This document shows, one piece after another, positions 1-9,594 of a DNA stretch of 43,150 nt (its first letter is position 1; each line of letters starts with the position of its first letter). The notes under the pieces are model-generated. The model saw only the letters and a list, made by a program, of their open reading frames with translations. It searched no databases and had not been told where the DNA came from. Source of the DNA: Eggerthellaceae bacterium (lineage in GTDB: Bacteria; Actinomycetota; Coriobacteriia; Coriobacteriales; Eggerthellaceae); contig JAUNGO010000013.1 in assembly GCA_030524475.1 (NCBI GenBank), positions 1-43,150 on the forward strand, written 5' to 3'. Made by a program: the position numbers and the translations under genes.

Positions 1-60
1 GCATCCATAAGCATTCGATAAAAGGCTTAAAAATGCAACCACTTAAAGATAGGAGAGGAA

Positions 61-1074
61 ATGATTAACGTTTCTATTGGCTTGCTTGGCGTTGCCCTGC
101 AAGCATCGAAGGATCAGCCCGCCACTGAACCAGCCTTCACGCACGGACTTACTGGCGGCGGGCTTGTTAAGCCAGAGCGAACGATTGAGTCAAAGCCTGT
201 TGCGTGCGGGCTGCGCGCAAACAGTTCGAACAGCGCATACGTTTCGGAAGTGAACATGGGCGTTGACTTCGAGTGCTTGGCTTACGCAGACGTGCTGGCG
301 CTGTACGCGTTCGCGGAATGCGGATCTATAGTTTCAGCACCTGCCGACGTTGCAGGCTATTTCAAGCACACTATCACGCTTGGAAGCCAGCTGCCCTACC
401 TCACGTTCTGGGGGCAGGTTGGCGACACGTCCGAAGCGACCGTGCAGAAGGCAATCGGCTGCAAGATGGACACGCTTGAACTTTCCTTTGAGGGTAACGC
501 GCCGCTTGACGTTGGCGTAACTGCAGCAGGCATTGACGCTGCCCTGTTTGGGTCTTGGGCTGGCGAGACAGAGCCAAGCTGCTTTGATGGGTATTTTGTG
601 CCCACTAACGGTGAGTTCCTTATTGACACCAATAGCAACGTTCCAGCAGCGGCGACCGTGACTAAGGGCGACTTCAGCCTTTCTAACAGTTTGACCGCCC
701 ACCGCAGCGCTGGGCGCGTCGTTGCTAACGAAATATCCGAAGGAAAGCTTACAACTGGCGTGAACATGACCGTTGTTCCTGACGACTTTGTACCAATTCG
801 CAAGGTTCTTACTGGAAGCGCGACAGGCACAGAGGTTTCAAGCGCGATTGTCTACGGCTCTTGCAAATGGTCTTTTACTCACAGCCAGGACGAAAACTGC
901 AAGCTTGACGTTGAAATGAACAACATTCCATGGAATTGCGAAACGCCGGAGATTGACCCCGAGGGCAACAGCGCTGAAATTCAGTTCAGCGCAAGCGACA
1001 TCGGCATTGCTTCGAAGACTGGCACACCGATAACCATAACCATTGTTAACAAGGTGGAAAGCTACACCAATTAA
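61..1074 (+). CDS. Phage tail tube (major tail) protein
   Basis: A 337-residue protein, probably the subunit that stacks to form the tail tube of a long-tailed non-contractile phage. The length, the acidic beta-rich composition without membrane segments, and the position directly before a tail chaperone and tape measure gene all fit a tail tube protein. The ATG at 61 follows a strong ribosome binding site (AGGAGAGGAA, directly upstream). It is the first complete gene in the window and is 18 bases from the next gene, so it belongs to the same late transcript. The family call rests on gene order and general resemblance to tube proteins of Gram-positive phages; I saw no diagnostic motif. A head-tail connector or tail-fibre role is less likely at this place in the order. 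Confidence 0.7.
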   Translation: MINVSIGLLGVALQASKDQPATEPAFTHGLTGGGLVKPERTIESKPVACGLRANSSNSAYVSEVNMGVDFECLAYADVLALYAFAECGSIVSAPADVAGYFKHTITLGSQLPYLTFWGQVGDTSEATVQKAIGCKMDTLELSFEGNAPLDVGVTAAGIDAALFGSWAGETEPSCFDGYFVPTNGEFLIDTNSNVPAAATVTKGDFSLSNSLTAHRSAGRVVANEISEGKLTTGVNMTVVPDDFVPIRKVLTGSATGTEVSSAIVYGSCKWSFTHSQDENCKLDVEMNNIPWNCETPEIDPEGNSAEIQFSASDIGIASKTGTPITITIVNKVESYTN

Positions 1075-1092
1075 CAGAAAAGGAGAAGGCAA

Positions 1093-1404
1093 ATGAGGTT
1101 TGACATTAAGTTTTCTAACGATGAAGGCAAGGCGGTTGAGTTCACGACTGGGCGCAGTTCCCTTTGGCGTGCGCAAGATGCGACGCAGAACTTTCCTAAT
1201 AATCCGGCGAAGAACGCGCGCCTTACGTTCGCATGGGGCTTCTTCGCCGCGCGCAATGCGGGAAAGCTTGCAGAACTGGGCATTGATGATCCGAATATGC
1301 CAGTTGAGGACGCGATTGAACTGCTTGCTGACACTTGGGACCTGAATATTGACGAAGCGGGTGCGCAAGCCCCTTTAGCGGATACGCAAAGCAAATCGCA
1401 GTAG
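1093..1404 (+). CDS. Tail assembly chaperone, short form (gpG-like)
   Basis: A 103-residue acidic protein between the tube and tape measure genes, the usual position of the lambda gpG-type chaperone that holds the tape measure protein during tail assembly. The ATG at 1093 follows AAAGGAGAAGG. The last third of the frame carries a perfect X XXY YYZ heptamer (CCCTTTA, 1371-1377) in the phase needed for a -1 shift, and the -1 frame is open from there to 1595. Two products are therefore expected: this short one, ending at TAG 1402-1404, and a longer gpGT-like fusion. Function is assigned from position and the frameshift arrangement, not from sequence motifs. Confidence 0.7.
   Translation: MRFDIKFSNDEGKAVEFTTGRSSLWRAQDATQNFPNNPAKNARLTFAWGFFAARNAGKLAELGIDDPNMPVEDAIELLADTWDLNIDEAGAQAPLADTQSKSQ
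1371..1377 (+). promoter_or_regulatory. Programmed -1 frameshift site CCCTTTA
   Basis: The zero frame reads GCC CCT TTA, which gives C CCT TTA, a canonical X XXY YYZ slippery heptamer. Slipping back one base pairs the two tRNAs with CCC and TTT, and reading resumes at AGC (1377). The site lies 27 bases before the zero-frame stop and the -1 frame stays open for 72 more codons. No clear downstream stimulatory pseudoknot was identified by eye. Confidence 0.7.
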
Positions 1405-1595
1405 TTGCCTACAACAGCGGGTGTTCGCCTTACGACCTGTGCAGGCTCGAAGCGGAATACCCTGACGTTTTCGAGGAATACATGAGCCTTTACACCAGAC
1501 AGCGCTTGCCGTTCAGCCAACGCCGTGCTTCTGGCAGAAAGGAACGAGTGAACAGGATTTTTAGCCGTGGCGCTGGTAGGAGCAAATACAGATAG
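1377..1595 (+). CDS. Frameshifted extension of the tail assembly chaperone (gpT-like part)
   Basis: This is the -1 frame continuation of the gene starting at 1093. After slippage the fusion product would have 95 residues from the zero frame plus 72 from this frame, 167 in all, ending at TAG 1593-1595. The extension has a sensible composition, acidic then strongly basic, with a PYDLCRLEAEYPDVFEEY stretch, and no good start codon or ribosome binding site of its own. This supports expression only by frameshift. It fills what would otherwise be a 160-base gap before the next gene and overlaps that gene by 29 bases. In lambda and many siphoviruses the corresponding T domain contacts the tape measure and tube proteins. 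Confidence 0.65.
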   Translation, partial: SGYAKQIAVVAYNSGCSPYDLCRLEAEYPDVFEEYMSLYTRQRLPFSQRRASGRKERVNRIFSRGAGRSKYR

Positions 1596-2040
1596 TGCGC
1601 TAATGCATGTTCAGGTTGAAGGCTTGACTGAACTTATGCGCAACTTGAAGCTTGCGAACGCCGACGGTGAAAAGATCGTAAAAGAAGCGATACAGGAAAG
1701 CGGAAGCATGGTGCTTGCAAGCGCACGCGCCAAGGCTTCTGCTTTCTCTGCTTCAGGCGCTTTCAAAAGCACGCTTTCCATAAAAGACGCGGGAAAAGGA
1801 ATAAAGCTTTCGTCCACCGATGAAGCGGCGGGCGTTATTGAGTTCGCAAAACACGGTGCTATAACGCGTACGTCCAAAGGCACGGCACGCGCCAATGCGC
1901 GCCTTGCTGCGCATTCGGGCGTGGGCGTTCCTCGTGGCACGCAGCCGCGAAGCATGGTGCCTGCTGTGAACGAGAACACGCTAGCCATTCAAAACAAGGT
2001 GGCTTACGCGTTGGAAAGGGCAATGTGTGGGAACGGCTAA
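1567..2040 (+). CDS. HK97-gp10-like tail completion/minor tail protein
   Basis: A 157-residue basic protein resembling the HK97 gp10-like family of tail completion proteins. It opens with a segment of the type VEGLTELMRNLKLA, then a helical stretch ending in ASARAKA, which is the usual pattern for this family. I chose the GTG at 1567, with AGGA ten bases upstream; ATG 1603 is in frame and is the alternative. The gene overlaps the frameshift extension before it and the tape measure gene after it, so translation is coupled. The place is unusual: gp10-like genes normally precede the tube gene, whereas this one lies between the chaperone and the tape measure. It could instead be an unrelated tail-tip or chaperone component. 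Confidence 0.5.
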   Translation: MALVGANTDSALMHVQVEGLTELMRNLKLANADGEKIVKEAIQESGSMVLASARAKASAFSASGAFKSTLSIKDAGKGIKLSSTDEAAGVIEFAKHGAITRTSKGTARANARLAAHSGVGVPRGTQPRSMVPAVNENTLAIQNKVAYALERAMCGNG

Positions 2041-5000
2041 CGTTAACATAAAGATAATTGGCAGCTACAGCGGGCGTGCCGTCGAACGCGCGCTGCAGGG
2101 TCTTGAAAAGCTGAACGCGCAAGCGGCGATTACTGGAACGGGCGCTGCGAAAAGCCTTACAGTAGCGGGCACTTCGCTTATGGAGCAGGGCGCGCAGCTT
2201 GAGAACATAGGCTACAAGGCGGAAGCGTTCGGCGAAAGGTGGCTTGGTGTTACTGCCGCTGTTGCAGCCGTTGGCTTTGCCACGGCAAAGGTGGCTGTTG
2301 ATATTGACACGTCCCTAACAAACGTCAAGAAAACAGTTGACGGAACCGACGAGCAATACCAGCAGCTTAAGCAATCGGCAATTGAGTTTTCGAAAACAAA
2401 CGCTGTAGCGCCTGCGCAAATCTTAGATATTCAGTCCTTGGGCGCGCAGCTTGGCTTCGCAATCGACGAACTAGACGAAATGAGCCGCGTTACGTCTGGG
2501 CTTGATATAGCTACGAACATGTCAGCTGAACAGGCGGCAACCGAAATGGCGCAGTTTGCGAACATTACACAAATGGCGCATGACAAGGTTTCGAACTACG
2601 GCAGCGCGATTGTTCACCTTGGCAACAACTTGGCGACCACGGAAGCCGACATTTCAAGCATGTCTATGCGCACTGCTGCTGCAAGCCACCAGATAGGCAT
2701 GAGCGTGCCAGAAATCTTGGGCTGGTCGTCTGCAATGACAAGTATGGGCATTGAAGCCGAGGCGGGCGGCACTGCGTTCAGCACGACGGTTGCGACCATA
2801 GACAAGGCAGTTGCAACTGGCAGCGAAGACCTGAACACGTTTGCGAAGATTGCAGGAATGAGTGCAGACGAGTTCAAGGCTTCTTGGCAAACAAGCGCAA
2901 GCGACACAATGGTTTCGCTGCTCAAGGGAACCGACAGCGCAGAGAACATGACCGTTGCGCTTGAGGAAATGGGCATTACTGGCATTCGGCAAACCGACGT
3001 TCTGAAGCGACTTGCGGGCAACACAGACCTTGTTACAAAGGCTCTTGGTCTTGCAAATGGCGGCTGGAACGAAAACACGGCGCTGCAGGCAGAGGTTGAT
3101 AACCGCAACCAAAGCCTTGCGTCGCGCTTCCAGATTCTGCAGAATCGCGTTGCCGCCTATGCAGAGGAAGTGGGCACGCCGCTTGTGAACGCGCTTCTTG
3201 GTGCGCTTGAAGCAGGGGAGCCAGTGCTTGAGTTCTTGGGCAGCGCAGCAGATGCATTTGCCAACGCCGACGAGGGAACACAGCAACAGATACTTGGGCT
3301 TGTCGCTTTGGCGGCTGCATTCCCACCGCTTATGGTCGTTGGCGGTAAGTACCTGCAATTGGTTGGCAGCACGGCAAAGGCTATAGGCACGAAGCAGCGC
3401 GCAATGGGCGCGCTCATTAACCTTACCCGTACAGATAATGTAGAACTGCTTAAGCGAACTGCTACTGAAGGCACATTTGCGCAGAAGCTTGCCATTACCG
3501 CCAACGCTTACGCGAAGCGCACCGCAGCCGTTGCAAAGGACACAACGGCGCAGAAGGTTAGCACGCTTGCGACTAAGGCAAACGCAATTGAGATAAAGGC
3601 GGCAGGTGCTGCCGTTACGGGCTTCGGCATGAAAACCAGAAGCACCACCGCCGCGATCAGCGGTCAAAGCGTCGCAATGAAAGCTGGCAGCGCAGCTGCA
3701 AAGTCTTTCGGCCTTGCGGTCAAATCAATTGCGCCAATTGCCGCTATATCGCTTGTGATAGAACTTGCAACAGCGGTTGGCGGGCTTGTCGAAAAGCAGC
3801 AGAAGTACGAAAAGGCCACAAGCGGCCTTGATAAGTCAACGCTCAAAATGGCTTCTTCGTTCGCATCGGCGCGAACGAGCGTTGATAGCTTCGGAAGCGA
3901 AACGCTTAACGCCAAAGCTGACGTTTACGACCTTAACGGCGCTATTGACGCTTCCATAGAGCGCAACGCAGCGCTTGCTGACAGGATTAGCGAAATATAC
4001 AGCACAGCGGGCACTACGCTTGGAATGGTTCAGAACTACCGCGACGTTATTTCAGATCTGGGCAGCAAAACAGATATGTCGGCAGAAGATGCCGCGAAGC
4101 TGCAGCTTGCGCTTGACGGCGTTAACCAAGAATGCGGCACAAGCTATCAGGTTTCGGGCAACGCCAGCGAGGGCTACAAGATCATGGCTGACGGCGCGGA
4201 AGTTGCCAAAGACGAAATACTGAAGCTTATAGACGCGCAAAAGAACCAGATCAGGCTTGAAGCTTCAAAGGAAGCCTACGCCGAAGCATACAAGGGTCTT
4301 TCCGAAAGCGCGGAAGCGGCAGCGCAGGCAACAGCCAACTACAACAGCGTCATTGAACAATACGACTATTGGTGCGAAGAAGCTTTAAACGGAACCATAG
4401 GCGCGGCAGAAACGCTTAACGGCATGGCATGGCAGGTTACAGATGCCAAAAAGAAAATGGACGAAGCGAACGGAAGCTACGAAGCGCAGAAGCGCACCGT
4501 TGACGCGCTCGAAGATTCCCAAACCCTTTATCAAATGGCGCTTAGTGCTGGCAACGGAAGCATTGCGGAAGCCGTTGCGCAGAACGACCTTCTTACAGCC
4601 GCTTTCGACAACGCGGACAAAAGCACAACAGAACTAGTCAACGCGCTTACCACGCTTGGGGTTTCAACAACGACAATAACAACGCTCACCGCAGACGAGA
4701 CGGCGAAACTTGCAGCGGCCTACGATGGTACCGCTTCTTCGGTATCGCAGAGCCTTTACGCCATGGCAACCAATGCTTCTACGCAGGGGACGAACGCTGG
4801 CAAATGGCTTACCGATAACTTCAGTGCAGAAGCGCAAGGCGCAATAAACGCAGCAACAGATACGGCAGGGCTGACTACTGCGCAGTTCAAGCTGATTGCT
4901 GACGGTGCGGGCATTTCTGGTGAAGATGCAATTGTTGCACTCGCAAACAGCATCACGAACAATTCAGGCAAAGCAGAAAACGGTGCAAGAATTGTCAAGC

Positions 5001-6067
5001 AGGCTCTAGTCCTTGAGTTCACCAAGGGCGACGTTGAAGCAGCGGCAAGGATTCTTGGCGAGGATATAGACGAGGGCTTAGCCAATGGCATTACGGGTAG
5101 TTCCAGCATGCCAGAAGCAGCCGTTGGCCTTATGAGCCAAGCGACCATAGACAACGCAAAAACCGTATTCGAGAGCCATAGCCCGTCACAGGTCATGCAC
5201 CGTCTTGGTACAGATATTGACACGGGACTTGCCAACGGCATTGGCGGTTCGCAGGATCAGCCTATTGGGGCAATGGGTCTGCTAGGACAGCTTGCCTATA
5301 ACGCTATATCGGGGCTTCCGGGACTGTCGCAGGTTCTTGGCAGCAGTTCGGGAAGCAGTCTTGCTTCCGCTCTTGGCGGTCAGTCTGGAAACGTCTACGG
5401 CAACGCAAGCGCGCTTTACGGAAGCGCCGCAAGCGGAATTGCTGGAACGCCCGGCGTATATTCAAGCACTGGCAGTCAAGCCGCAGGAAGGTTTGCGGGG
5501 GCTATCGGAAGCGGTTCTGCATACTCGCAAGGCGCAGCGCTTGCGAGTACCGGCAAAAGCGGAATGGAAAGCGTTTCTGCTAATGGCGCTGGTGCCAACT
5601 TCGTGCGTGGTTTCGGCAATGGCATGGGAAGCATCAATATATGGGACATTGCTTGGAACATCGGCAACAGAGCGCTTAATGCAATAAAGAGCGCCCTTGG
5701 CATTGCTTCGCCTTCGAAAGAAGCGGCTATTGTAGGTGCGTTCTTCGATAAGGGATTGATCGTGGGAATGCAACGCGAGGAAGGAAACGTTGCAAAGCAG
5801 GCAGCACGCCTTGAATCAGCCATGCAGATTAACCCGAAACAACCGCAATGGGAACAGCTGGCAACCATTCCCATGTATGAGCAACCGGGCGGATATGGTC
5901 AGAGTGGTTATGGTCGTCTCACCGCTGGCGGCACAGTCAATTACAACTATTACAGTTTCGGTGCAATAACGCTGAACGCACGCGACGCAGCGGGAGTTCA
6001 AACGATAGACGACGTAATAGCCGTTTTCGAGCAGGCGGCGCAAATGAACCCTGATAGGAGATATTAA
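2027..6067 (+). CDS. Tape measure protein
   Basis: At 1346 residues it is by far the largest gene of the prophage and follows the tail chaperone. It sets tail length and passes into the cell envelope during DNA injection. Residues ~85-330 match the pattern of the PhageMin_Tail/TP901 core region (DTSLTNVKKTVDGTDEQY, then ALQAEVDN and FQILQNRV). Alanine-rich hydrophobic helices occur around residues 430-600. Two SPSQ/SPSK motifs (FESHSPSQVMHRLG and GIASPSKEAA) in the C-terminal third are typical of tape measure proteins. A Gly/Ser/Tyr-rich region separates them. The GTG start at 2027 lies inside the previous gene and is preceded by GGAAAGGG. No lytic-enzyme domain is obvious. Confidence 0.9.
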   Translation: MGTANVNIKIIGSYSGRAVERALQGLEKLNAQAAITGTGAAKSLTVAGTSLMEQGAQLENIGYKAEAFGERWLGVTAAVAAVGFATAKVAVDIDTSLTNVKKTVDGTDEQYQQLKQSAIEFSKTNAVAPAQILDIQSLGAQLGFAIDELDEMSRVTSGLDIATNMSAEQAATEMAQFANITQMAHDKVSNYGSAIVHLGNNLATTEADISSMSMRTAAASHQIGMSVPEILGWSSAMTSMGIEAEAGGTAFSTTVATIDKAVATGSEDLNTFAKIAGMSADEFKASWQTSASDTMVSLLKGTDSAENMTVALEEMGITGIRQTDVLKRLAGNTDLVTKALGLANGGWNENTALQAEVDNRNQSLASRFQILQNRVAAYAEEVGTPLVNALLGALEAGEPVLEFLGSAADAFANADEGTQQQILGLVALAAAFPPLMVVGGKYLQLVGSTAKAIGTKQRAMGALINLTRTDNVELLKRTATEGTFAQKLAITANAYAKRTAAVAKDTTAQKVSTLATKANAIEIKAAGAAVTGFGMKTRSTTAAISGQSVAMKAGSAAAKSFGLAVKSIAPIAAISLVIELATAVGGLVEKQQKYEKATSGLDKSTLKMASSFASARTSVDSFGSETLNAKADVYDLNGAIDASIERNAALADRISEIYSTAGTTLGMVQNYRDVISDLGSKTDMSAEDAAKLQLALDGVNQECGTSYQVSGNASEGYKIMADGAEVAKDEILKLIDAQKNQIRLEASKEAYAEAYKGLSESAEAAAQATANYNSVIEQYDYWCEEALNGTIGAAETLNGMAWQVTDAKKKMDEANGSYEAQKRTVDALEDSQTLYQMALSAGNGSIAEAVAQNDLLTAAFDNADKSTTELVNALTTLGVSTTTITTLTADETAKLAAAYDGTASSVSQSLYAMATNASTQGTNAGKWLTDNFSAEAQGAINAATDTAGLTTAQFKLIADGAGISGEDAIVALANSITNNSGKAENGARIVKQALVLEFTKGDVEAAARILGEDIDEGLANGITGSSSMPEAAVGLMSQATIDNAKTVFESHSPSQVMHRLGTDIDTGLANGIGGSQDQPIGAMGLLGQLAYNAISGLPGLSQVLGSSSGSSLASALGGQSGNVYGNASALYGSAASGIAGTPGVYSSTGSQAAGRFAGAIGSGSAYSQGAALASTGKSGMESVSANGAGANFVRGFGNGMGSINIWDIAWNIGNRALNAIKSALGIASPSKEAAIVGAFFDKGLIVGMQREEGNVAKQAARLESAMQINPKQPQWEQLATIPMYEQPGGYGQSGYGRLTAGGTVNYNYYSFGAITLNARDAAGVQTIDDVIAVFEQAAQMNPDRRY

Positions 6068-8482
6068 ATGACTTGGTACGGTGGCATTGCCGGGACAGCC
6101 AGCGCGCGCTTTCGTGTGTGTGTTGATGCGCGCACGATTGCGAACGAAGAAGGCGCAGGGCGCGTGCAGGTGCGCAACTGGCTAGAAGTAACGTCAGGAG
6201 ACTTCGAAGGAGCCACTATACACACCAGCTGGGCTGACAGCATTGCAGCTGGTGGCGCTGGCGTATACGCTGACACTGGCTTTGTAGACATTGGGCTTGT
6301 TCCCTACGGAACGCCTTACACGCAGCGCGCAGAAGCGCAATTCGTTAACTTCAGCGGAATTGCCCACACTTCTAGCGTGAACGTCACGTACAGCCCTACG
6401 GTGCCGCAATGGGAACCTAACGCGCCAACTGACGTTATGGTTGTACGCGAAAGCGACACCAAGAACATGCTCAAATGGGCAAGCAACATCACATATGCGC
6501 GCCCATACGAAGCGATAACCATTGACCGCGAAACTGACGGCGGCGGTTGGGTTCAGCTATGCGAACTTGTGGGCAGCGCAACGCAGCATGCGGACACCAC
6601 CACAGAGCCTAACCATTACTACAGATACAGGATCACTGCACACAACAGCGAAGGCGCGGCTACTTCGGCGGCGACCGTCAACGTGTACAACACGCCTGTT
6701 GCCGTAACGAACGTTTCAAGCAGCAGGGCAAGCGACACCAAGAACACGCTTTCATGGACGCGCAACAGCGTTTCTTCGCTGCTGTCGTCAATCCTCATTC
6801 GCAGGCAGGTCGATGGCGGCGAATGGTCAGACTTGGCAGAATGCCCACCTAATGCCCTTGCATACACAGACGCAACGACCAGCCCTAATCACAGCTACTG
6901 CTATGCGGTTATTCCGCGCAATGCTTCCGGCAGCGCGGAAGCGTCCTATTCAGGAACGACATACAACACGCCCTGCGCGCCGGAGCGCATAGGGGTTGCC
7001 AGAAAGAGCGAAACGGGCGTTACTGGTCATTTGAGCAACGCCGCGAACACTGCAACTGGGCTTGAGGTTCAGCGCAGCACAGACGGTGAAAAATGGTCAA
7101 CCGTCCTTGCCTTATCAGGTACGGTAACGCGCTTCGAAGATACGCCGGGGGCTGGAACGTTCTACTACCGGGTAAGGAACACGCGCGGCGGCTTGGCTTC
7201 TGAATGGACGCAGGCGCTTGCCGCCGTTGTCAACCTTGCAGCGCCCAATGCACCTACGCTCATTGCGCCCGCTAGTTCAAGCGTGGTTTCTTCGGCGCTT
7301 GAGCATGTGGCGTTCACATGGAGCCATAACGCGGTTGACGGCAGCGCGCAGACGGCTGCGCAGGTGCAATTCAGCACCGATGGTGAAACATGGTCAACGA
7401 TAGAGGTAGAGGGCGCAGAGCCTTCGCTTGAGAAAGAAAACGGCTTTGCGCTTAATAGCCTTATGCGCTGGCGCGTTCGCACGAAGGGCGCAGACGCAAG
7501 CTACAGCCCATGGTCTGCAACTGGCACGTTCAGCGTCTATCAGGTTCCAATCGCCGTTATAACGTCCCCTGCAGACGGTGCAACGATCACGCAAGCGCCC
7601 GTAAGCGTTGATATTGACTATAGCGACCCTTCTGGCGACCTTGATAGCGTCATTCTAGCTGTGTCGCGCGCTGGAAACGTCGTCTACACCGCAACGTATG
7701 GCGCGCAAACACACTTGGAGATTGACCCTAACGCATGGCTTCCAGAAAACGACACTGAATACACCTTCGCTGTTACGTGCGTTTCCACCTCAAGCCTGCA
7801 ATGCCAAACGCGACGCAAGGCATTTGTTGCATTCCCGCCGCCACGCCCTGTCATGCTTGCCGTTAAGCCCGATAGCGAGACGGGACACGTCAGGCTTTCC
7901 GTGTACGAAGGCGCAGACGCTAGCCTTGCGCAGATAGCGCGCGTTGCCATATTCCGCGTTGTGGGATCACAGCGAACCCTGCTTGTAGAAGATGCAATGA
8001 ATGAACTGACCTTCATTGACAAGTACGCACCGATTAACCGCGACTTCGAATACGAAGCTGTTAGCTTTTCTACCGCTGGTGCAACGAACACGCAGACATA
8101 TGCGGGGCGCTGCGAAAGCCCTTATGCGTTCTTCTACTTCGGCGATACAGCGGCGCGCGGAAAGTTTGACCCTACAGGAAGCGAAACGCTGACGCGACCG
8201 AACGCCGTTGAAAACCACTACGCGGGGCGCGTGCTGCCAGTGTCATATGACGGTACAAACCTTGACGACGAGCGCAGCTATTCGGCGTTCCTTATGACAG
8301 ATGAAGAAGCACGTGCGTTCAAGGAACTTATGCGCGCTGGTGGGCGCTGCGTGTACAAAAGCGTTGACGGCGACGTATTCCATGCGAAGTGCAGCGTTTC
8401 TCTCAAGCCTGAATACACGATACCTAGCGTTTACGGCACGGTTGACGTGACCATTAAGCACATAGACGGCAAGGAGTTGTGA
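6068..8482 (+). CDS. Tail protein with fibronectin type III-like repeats
   Basis: An 804-residue structural protein directly after the tape measure gene, the position of distal-tail or tail-tip proteins. An N-terminal ~110-residue beta domain is followed by about four fibronectin III-like modules of ~95 residues (roughly residues 115-490), each with the pattern SDTKN-LSW, a Trp-containing D-GGGW or D-GEKW strand, and a Tyr-rich YRYR/YCYAV strand. A fifth Ig-like module starts near IAVITSPADG. The C-terminal ~170 residues form a separate domain with FYFGD and GRCVYKSVDGDVFH. The start is ATG 6068, after TAGGAG. Such modules are common in phage tail tips and may bind sugars. A distal tail protein with inserted modules is the main alternative description. 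Confidence 0.75.
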   Translation: MTWYGGIAGTASARFRVCVDARTIANEEGAGRVQVRNWLEVTSGDFEGATIHTSWADSIAAGGAGVYADTGFVDIGLVPYGTPYTQRAEAQFVNFSGIAHTSSVNVTYSPTVPQWEPNAPTDVMVVRESDTKNMLKWASNITYARPYEAITIDRETDGGGWVQLCELVGSATQHADTTTEPNHYYRYRITAHNSEGAATSAATVNVYNTPVAVTNVSSSRASDTKNTLSWTRNSVSSLLSSILIRRQVDGGEWSDLAECPPNALAYTDATTSPNHSYCYAVIPRNASGSAEASYSGTTYNTPCAPERIGVARKSETGVTGHLSNAANTATGLEVQRSTDGEKWSTVLALSGTVTRFEDTPGAGTFYYRVRNTRGGLASEWTQALAAVVNLAAPNAPTLIAPASSSVVSSALEHVAFTWSHNAVDGSAQTAAQVQFSTDGETWSTIEVEGAEPSLEKENGFALNSLMRWRVRTKGADASYSPWSATGTFSVYQVPIAVITSPADGATITQAPVSVDIDYSDPSGDLDSVILAVSRAGNVVYTATYGAQTHLEIDPNAWLPENDTEYTFAVTCVSTSSLQCQTRRKAFVAFPPPRPVMLAVKPDSETGHVRLSVYEGADASLAQIARVAIFRVVGSQRTLLVEDAMNELTFIDKYAPINRDFEYEAVSFSTAGATNTQTYAGRCESPYAFFYFGDTAARGKFDPTGSETLTRPNAVENHYAGRVLPVSYDGTNLDDERSYSAFLMTDEEARAFKELMRAGGRCVYKSVDGDVFHAKCSVSLKPEYTIPSVYGTVDVTIKHIDGKEL

Positions 8483-9594
8483 TGGTTGACTACTACGGTA
8501 ACAGGCACGACGAACGCTTTATTTACAAACGCGTGTCTTTTCCAGCGCAGGTTGAGGGCGAGGAACTACAGCAGATATGCGGTGGAAGCTTAGAATCATC
8601 GGCTTTCAGCGACATACGCGAGAGTGGAACACTTGACTTCATAGGACATTCGAAGCCTGACGATCACGACCTTGTGCGGATCTACTACACATTCTTGGAC
8701 GACGACGACCAACGGGCAACGCATGCGCTTGCAACAATGCGTATGAGCAATTCAGAGCCGGTATACAACGGCGATATGGTAAGCGGCAGCATCAAGCTTT
8801 CAGGGCTTTTGCAGGTGCTTGCCAACAAGAAGTACGGACGACCTTTTACGGTTCGAAGGAATACCAAGGCGGTTGCATTTGCAAAGCAGCTATGCGAAGG
8901 GCTGGGCTTGAGAGTCAATGCTACAGCCAGCAGCTACACGACAGCGGCAGACCACACCTTTAAGAGTGAAGACAGCTACTTGACCATATGCAATTGGCTT
9001 ATGGAAGTTGCGGGCTATGCCGGACTTGACACGGACGCATACGGCGTTGTGCAGATGCACCCATACATTGAGCCTACAGACCGCGCCTGCGCATGGACTT
9101 TCCGCGACGGTGAAAACTGCGTGTTCTTCCCTGACGTTCAGGTTAGCAATAACTGGGCAGATACGCCTAACGTGGTGCGCTTGAGCCACGAGACGGACAC
9201 GGTAGGGCTTTGGGCTGCTGCTTACAACATAGACGCTACTTCTAGGGCTTCTATCGTGCAGCGCTGCGAGGAATGCACGCTGTATGAAAGCGTTTCGGAA
9301 CTTGACGGCAGCAACGCGACGCAAAAGCTGTCCGCCCTCAAAAGCAAAGCGAACAGAAAGCTTATAGACAACAGCGGAACCATCGAATACACGACACTTG
9401 AGCATGCGTGGGTGCCCGTATCGCGTAACACTTCCGTTGCGCTCGAATACGCGGACGCTGGGCTTGCCAAGAATGGAAGCATCAGCAATCAGAGCATAAG
9501 CCTTATGCCCTCATGCCCTACGAAGTCAAAGGTTCGCAGATTCGTTCACGCGTCGCTGGTGACAAGGATTGAAGGTGGCATTTTATGGCAATAG
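8482..9594 (+). CDS. Baseplate hub/tail-tip protein
   Basis: A 370-residue protein resembling the gp44/gpD-like hub family that closes the tail tube and carries the tail tip. Visible points are an N-terminal beta region with DHDLVRIYYTFLDDDD, a middle region (KAVAFAKQLCEGLGLRV) like the LysM-like or insertion domain of hub proteins, and DGENCVFFPDVQVSNN in the later part. The ATG at 8482 overlaps the stop codon of the gene before it (TGATG) with AAGGAG just upstream; a GTG at 8479 would add one residue. It overlaps the next gene by 10 bases. The assignment is by gene order and pattern, and no peptidase motif is seen, so it is not called a tail-associated lysin. Confidence 0.6.
   Translation: MVDYYGNRHDERFIYKRVSFPAQVEGEELQQICGGSLESSAFSDIRESGTLDFIGHSKPDDHDLVRIYYTFLDDDDQRATHALATMRMSNSEPVYNGDMVSGSIKLSGLLQVLANKKYGRPFTVRRNTKAVAFAKQLCEGLGLRVNATASSYTTAADHTFKSEDSYLTICNWLMEVAGYAGLDTDAYGVVQMHPYIEPTDRACAWTFRDGENCVFFPDVQVSNNWADTPNVVRLSHETDTVGLWAAAYNIDATSRASIVQRCEECTLYESVSELDGSNATQKLSALKSKANRKLIDNSGTIEYTTLEHAWVPVSRNTSVALEYADAGLAKNGSISNQSISLMPSCPTKSKVRRFVHASLVTRIEGGILWQ

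Noticed and set aside
1093..1345. Alternative + frame at 1100-1345 within the chaperone gene
   Set aside because: It is in a different frame from both the chaperone and its extension, and lacks a ribosome binding site of its own.
6068..8482. The fibronectin-type tail protein as a second DGR target
   Set aside because: Its 3' end has no stretch matching the template repeat; only 11682-11809 does.
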